Part shown: positions 6,213-8,790 of the stretch, one piece after another
How the letters are laid out: every line of letters starts with the position of its first letter
Position numbering within the stretch: the first letter of the stretch is position 1
Origin: CALMJB01 sp963977945
GTDB taxonomy: Bacteria; Actinomycetota; Actinomycetes; Nanopelagicales; Nanopelagicaceae
DNA length: 8,790 nt
Direction: 5' to 3'
NCBI GenBank assembly: GCA_963977945.1
Contig: CAXBQO010000040.1
Location: 1-8,790 of the forward strand
The notes under the pieces: generated by a model
What the model was told of the DNA's origin: nothing
What the model saw: only the letters and a program-made list of their open reading frames with translations
Databases searched by the model: none
Program-made: the position numbers and the translations under genes

Positions 6213-7595
6213 ATGGCAACGCCACTTAATCTCGATAACGTAATTAAGGCTTATGACATTCGTGGTTTGGTTGATAAAGAAATAACCGCAGACTTCACTT
6301 TTTCAGTTGGTGTTGCTTTCGCTGCCTTTTTAGAAATGGAGCGGGAGAGTGCAACCGTTGTTATTGGCCAAGATATGCGACCATCATCGGAAGAGTTAGC
6401 AACCGCTTTTGCAGATGGCGTTACCTCTCGCGGTTTTGATGTGATTCGAATCGGATTATCTTCAACTGACATGTTGTATTTCGCCTCGGGCAAATTAAAT
6501 CTGCCGGGCGTGATGTTTACCGCCAGTCACAATCCTGCGGAGTACAACGGAATGAAGTTTTGTAAAAGTGGGGCAAAACCAATTGGTAAAGAATCTGGCT
6601 TAACTTTGATTCGAAAACTTATAGAAGATGGCGCACCAATGGTGATGCGTCCGGCTGGCGTAATAAAACAACGAGATATGTTGCAAGAGTATGCCGACTA
6701 TTTAATTTCACTATTTCCAGAAAAAACTTTTGATAAACGAAAATTAAAAGTTGTAATTGATGCCGGCAACGGCATGGCCGGATTTACCGCTGGTGCTGTG
6801 ATGGAAAAACTATCGGTGGAATTAATTCCGATGTATTTTGAATTAGATGGAACTTTTCCAAATCATGAAGCAAATCCAATTGATCCAAAAAATCTAAAGG
6901 ATTTACAAAAGCGGGTTAAAAAAGAGAAAGCAGATTTAGGGCTGGCCTTTGATGGTGATGCAGATCGTTGCTTTTTAATTGATGAAAATGGCGACTTAGT
7001 AAATCCCTCAGCGTTAACCGCCTTAATCGCGGTGGCCGAGCTAAATCGGGTGCCTAAAGCCAAGATTATTTATAACTTAATCTCATCAAAGGCGGTGCCT
7101 GAAGTAATCGCAGAAAATGGTGGCAGTGCTATTCGTAGCCGAGTTGGCCACTCATATATCAAACAGATGATGGCGCAAACCGGTGCGGTATTTGGTGGCG
7201 AACATTCTGGCCATTTTTACTTTGAACGATTTTGGCGAGCCGATTCTGGAATGTTGGCCGCTTTGTTTGCGATTGCACAACTTATGCAAAGCAAATTGAG
7301 CATCTCTAAATTATTACAACCTTACAATCGCTATTTTTCAAGTGGTGAAATAAATTCCAAAATGAAAAATGCTGATGCCGCAAAAGTAGCAATTGAAAAA
7401 GTAAAAGATAAATATGGCTCTGGCAATGAGATTGATGACTTAGATGGTTTAACAATTACCTCTGAAAAATGGTGGTTAAATCTGCGACCATCAAATACCG
7501 AACCTTTACTGCGATTAAATGTAGAAGCAGATTCCACAGCCAAAATGGCGAAGATTCGGGATGAGGTTCTAGAACTCATCGCTTCAATTCGCTAA
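6213..7595 (+). CDS. manB: Phosphomannomutase (alpha-D-phosphohexomutase superfamily)
   Basis: A 460-residue cytosolic enzyme that interconverts mannose-6-phosphate and mannose-1-phosphate, feeding GDP-mannose synthesis. All four active-site loops of the phosphohexomutase family are present, counting from ATG 6213: TASHNP (103-108) with the phosphoserine S105, the Mg-binding DGDADR (247-252), the sugar-specificity loop GGEHSGH (328-334) and the phosphate-binding RPSNTEP (425-431). The opening AYDIRG motif is also normal, and full length matches the family. The ATG at 6213 is preferred over an in-frame TTG at 6204, because the latter adds only three residues and would overlap the likely -10. 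GEHSGH is the loop found in PMM/PGM enzymes, so some activity on glucose phosphates is possible. The manC gene upstream in the same cluster supports the mannose role. No downstream manA follows here, unlike in relatives. Confidence 0.93.
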   Translation: MATPLNLDNVIKAYDIRGLVDKEITADFTFSVGVAFAAFLEMERESATVVIGQDMRPSSEELATAFADGVTSRGFDVIRIGLSSTDMLYFASGKLNLPGVMFTASHNPAEYNGMKFCKSGAKPIGKESGLTLIRKLIEDGAPMVMRPAGVIKQRDMLQEYADYLISLFPEKTFDKRKLKVVIDAGNGMAGFTAGAVMEKLSVELIPMYFELDGTFPNHEANPIDPKNLKDLQKRVKKEKADLGLAFDGDADRCFLIDENGDLVNPSALTALIAVAELNRVPKAKIIYNLISSKAVPEVIAENGGSAIRSRVGHSYIKQMMAQTGAVFGGEHSGHFYFERFWRADSGMLAALFAIAQLMQSKLSISKLLQPYNRYFSSGEINSKMKNADAAKVAIEKVKDKYGSGNEIDDLDGLTITSEKWWLNLRPSNTEPLLRLNVEADSTAKMAKIRDEVLELIASIR

Positions 7596-7605
7596 CTCTT
7601 AAAGT

Positions 7606-7622
7606 GGCAAGGTAGCCTTGCC
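7606..7622 (+). promoter_or_regulatory. 17-bp palindrome between manB and ahcY, over a possible ahcY -10
   Basis: GGCAAGGTAGCCTTGCC is a perfect 7-bp inverted repeat around TAG, occupying half of the 31-bp gap. TAGCCT (7613-7618) inside it fits a TAnnnT -10 ending eight bases before the ahcY ATG, so the palindrome could be an operator for ahcY. As RNA it would be a compact GC-rich hairpin with a 3-base loop at the manB 3' end, but no U-tract follows, which argues against an intrinsic terminator. No -35 is evident. Confidence 0.5.
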
Positions 7623-7626
7623 CCAT

Positions 7627-8790
7627 ATGAGTACAACTACTGCGCAAAAATCAGATATCGCCAATCCAGCGCTTGCCGCTGAAGGTAAAAAAAGAATTGA
7701 GTGGGCTGGCCGCAACATGCCAGTGCTGCAACAAATCAAAACTCGGTTTGAAAAAGAAAAACCATTTAATGGCGTGCGCATCTCGGCATGTATGCATGTC
7801 ACAACTGAGACTGCAAATTTAATGTTGGCGTTAAAAGCAGGAGGGGCAGAACTTGCATTGTGCGCATCTAATCCGCTATCCACTCAAGATGACACCGCCG
7901 CGGCATTAGTTCATGAATATGGAATCAGTGTCTTTGCTAAAAATGCGGTTGATCGTGATGGTTATTACCGACATATAAATTCGGCGTTAGATATCAAACC
8001 ACAATTTGTTTTTGATGATGGTTGCGATTTAGTAAATACATTGCACACCACTCGCACTGAATTATTAGATGGAATTCTTGGTGGTTGCGAAGAAACTACA
8101 ACTGGAGTTATTCGCTTAAGCCAGATGACAAAAGATGGCGCACTTAAGTTTCCAATGATTGCGGTTAATGACACTGATACAAAACATATGTTTGATAATC
8201 GTTACGGCACCGGACAATCCACGTTAGATGCAGTTTTCCGCGCTACCAACACACTTATTGCTGGAAAAATTGTGGTGGTGGCAGGTTTTGGTTATTGCGG
8301 TAAAGGTGTAGCCGAACGCGCAAAGGGATTAGGCGCAGAAGTAATCGTTACCGAAATTGATCCAACCAAAGCGTTAGATGCAATGATGCAAGGTTTCCGC
8401 GTTCTGCCAATGACAAAAGCGGCAGCGATTGGCGATGTTTTCATTACCGTAACTGGAAATCGCGATGTGCTTCGCGAAGAACATTTTGTGAAGATGAAAG
8501 ATGGCGCAATATTGGCCAACTCTGGACACTTTGATATTGAAATTGATGTTGCGTGGCTGGAAAAAAATTCCAAATCCAAGAATGCAAAGATGCGCCACCA
8601 AACCGATGAGTATGTATTAAAGAATGGCAATCGCATTTTGTTAATTGCCGAAGGTCGATTGGCAAACCTGGGCGCAGCCGAAGGTCACCCTGCGGTAGTT
8701 ATGGATATGTCATTTTCTGATCAAGCATTAACTGCTGAATGGTTACTGAGCGCGGCTAAGAATCTAAAACCAGGATTACACAATGTGCCG
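7627..8790 (+). CDS. ahcY: Adenosylhomocysteinase (S-adenosylhomocysteine hydrolase), archaeal/Thermotoga-like type, 3' truncated by window edge
   Basis: The frame is open from ATG 7627 to the last base and gives 388 residues without a stop. The enzyme reversibly cleaves S-adenosylhomocysteine to adenosine and homocysteine in the cytosol, using bound NAD and sustaining methylation. Visible motifs are NPLSTQDD (82-89), catalytic D131 in DDGCD, EETTTG (155-160), K186/D190/N191 in DTKHMFDN, the NAD loop GFGYCGKG (220-227), VTEIDPTKALDAMMQGF (241-257), and the active-site GHFD (300-303). The opening ACMHVTTETANL, SNPLSTQDD and GFGYCGKG are of the short archaeal/Thermotoga kind; Mycobacterium and Streptomyces have SLHMTVQTA, NIFSTQDH and GYGDVGKG plus an insert that is absent here. 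The C-terminal NAD-contacting tail lies outside the window. There is no Shine-Dalgarno and the gap is 31 bp, so the gene may be leaderless or read with manB. Confidence 0.93.
   Translation, partial: MSTTTAQKSDIANPALAAEGKKRIEWAGRNMPVLQQIKTRFEKEKPFNGVRISACMHVTTETANLMLALKAGGAELALCASNPLSTQDDTAAALVHEYGISVFAKNAVDRDGYYRHINSALDIKPQFVFDDGCDLVNTLHTTRTELLDGILGGCEETTTGVIRLSQMTKDGALKFPMIAVNDTDTKHMFDNRYGTGQSTLDAVFRATNTLIAGKIVVVAGFGYCGKGVAERAKGLGAEVIVTEIDPTKALDAMMQGFRVLPMTKAAAIGDVFITVTGNRDVLREEHFVKMKDGAILANSGHFDIEIDVAWLEKNSKSKNAKMRHQTDEYVLKNGNRILLIAEGRLANLGAAEGHPAVVMDMSFSDQALTAEWLLSAAKNLKPGLHNVP

Noticed and set aside
7599..8665. Several minus-strand frames of 69-114 codons opposite the last gene
   Set aside because: They all lie opposite a continuous frame with clear adenosylhomocysteinase motifs and show no domains of their own.

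Overview
The window looks like a piece of a streamlined, low-GC actinobacterial chromosome, most likely a planktonic freshwater lineage such as the acI/Nanopelagicales group. The actinobacterial part of this rests on a WhiB-family regulator with four conserved cysteines, a DUF3499 protein and a DUF5719 protein, all essentially restricted to Actinobacteria. The streamlined planktonic part is inferred from the AT-rich codon use, the very short intergenic gaps, and genes that appear to start without a ribosome binding site. I computed no GC value and ran no phylogeny. All six genes lie on the + strand.

Layout. Positions 1-891 hold the 3' two thirds or more of a mannose-1-phosphate guanylyltransferase (ManC type) with a nucleotidyltransferase domain and a left-handed beta-helix tail. 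Positions 892-1064 are the only sizeable intergenic region. It carries a strong sigma70-like promoter (TTGACA-N17-TGTAAT) with a perfect 14-bp palindrome in its spacer and -10, followed by a 10-bp inverted repeat in the predicted 5' leader. These precede whiB (1065-1343). whiB is followed after 8 bp by a 1035-residue GT2 glycosyltransferase fused to a polytopic membrane region (1352-4459), whose stop overlaps the start of a membrane-anchored DUF5719 protein (4456-5778). Then come the small DUF3499 protein (5818-6171), phosphomannomutase ManB (6213-7595) and a 3'-truncated adenosylhomocysteinase (7627 to the window end).

How it fits together. ManB (mannose-6-P to mannose-1-P) and ManC (mannose-1-P to GDP-mannose) flank the membrane glycosyltransferase and its extracytoplasmic partner, so the block reads as a cell-envelope glycan locus with a WhiB developmental or cell-division regulator. 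The order manC, whiB, DUF3499, manB, ahcY matches what I recall of Mycobacterium and Streptomyces. Here manA and the SIS-domain gene usually found between manB and ahcY are absent, as are the fbiAB genes found beside whiB2 in mycobacteria. The adenosylhomocysteinase resembles the short archaeal/Thermotoga type rather than the long type typical of Mycobacterium and Streptomyces.

No RNA genes, mobile elements, CRISPR arrays or convincing intrinsic terminators were seen. The most interesting material is regulatory: palindromes or inverted repeats sit on the predicted promoters of whiB, DUF3499 and ahcY. I found no convincing wholly new multi-gene system; the uncharacterised parts are DUF5719, DUF3499 and the C-terminal part of the glycosyltransferase.
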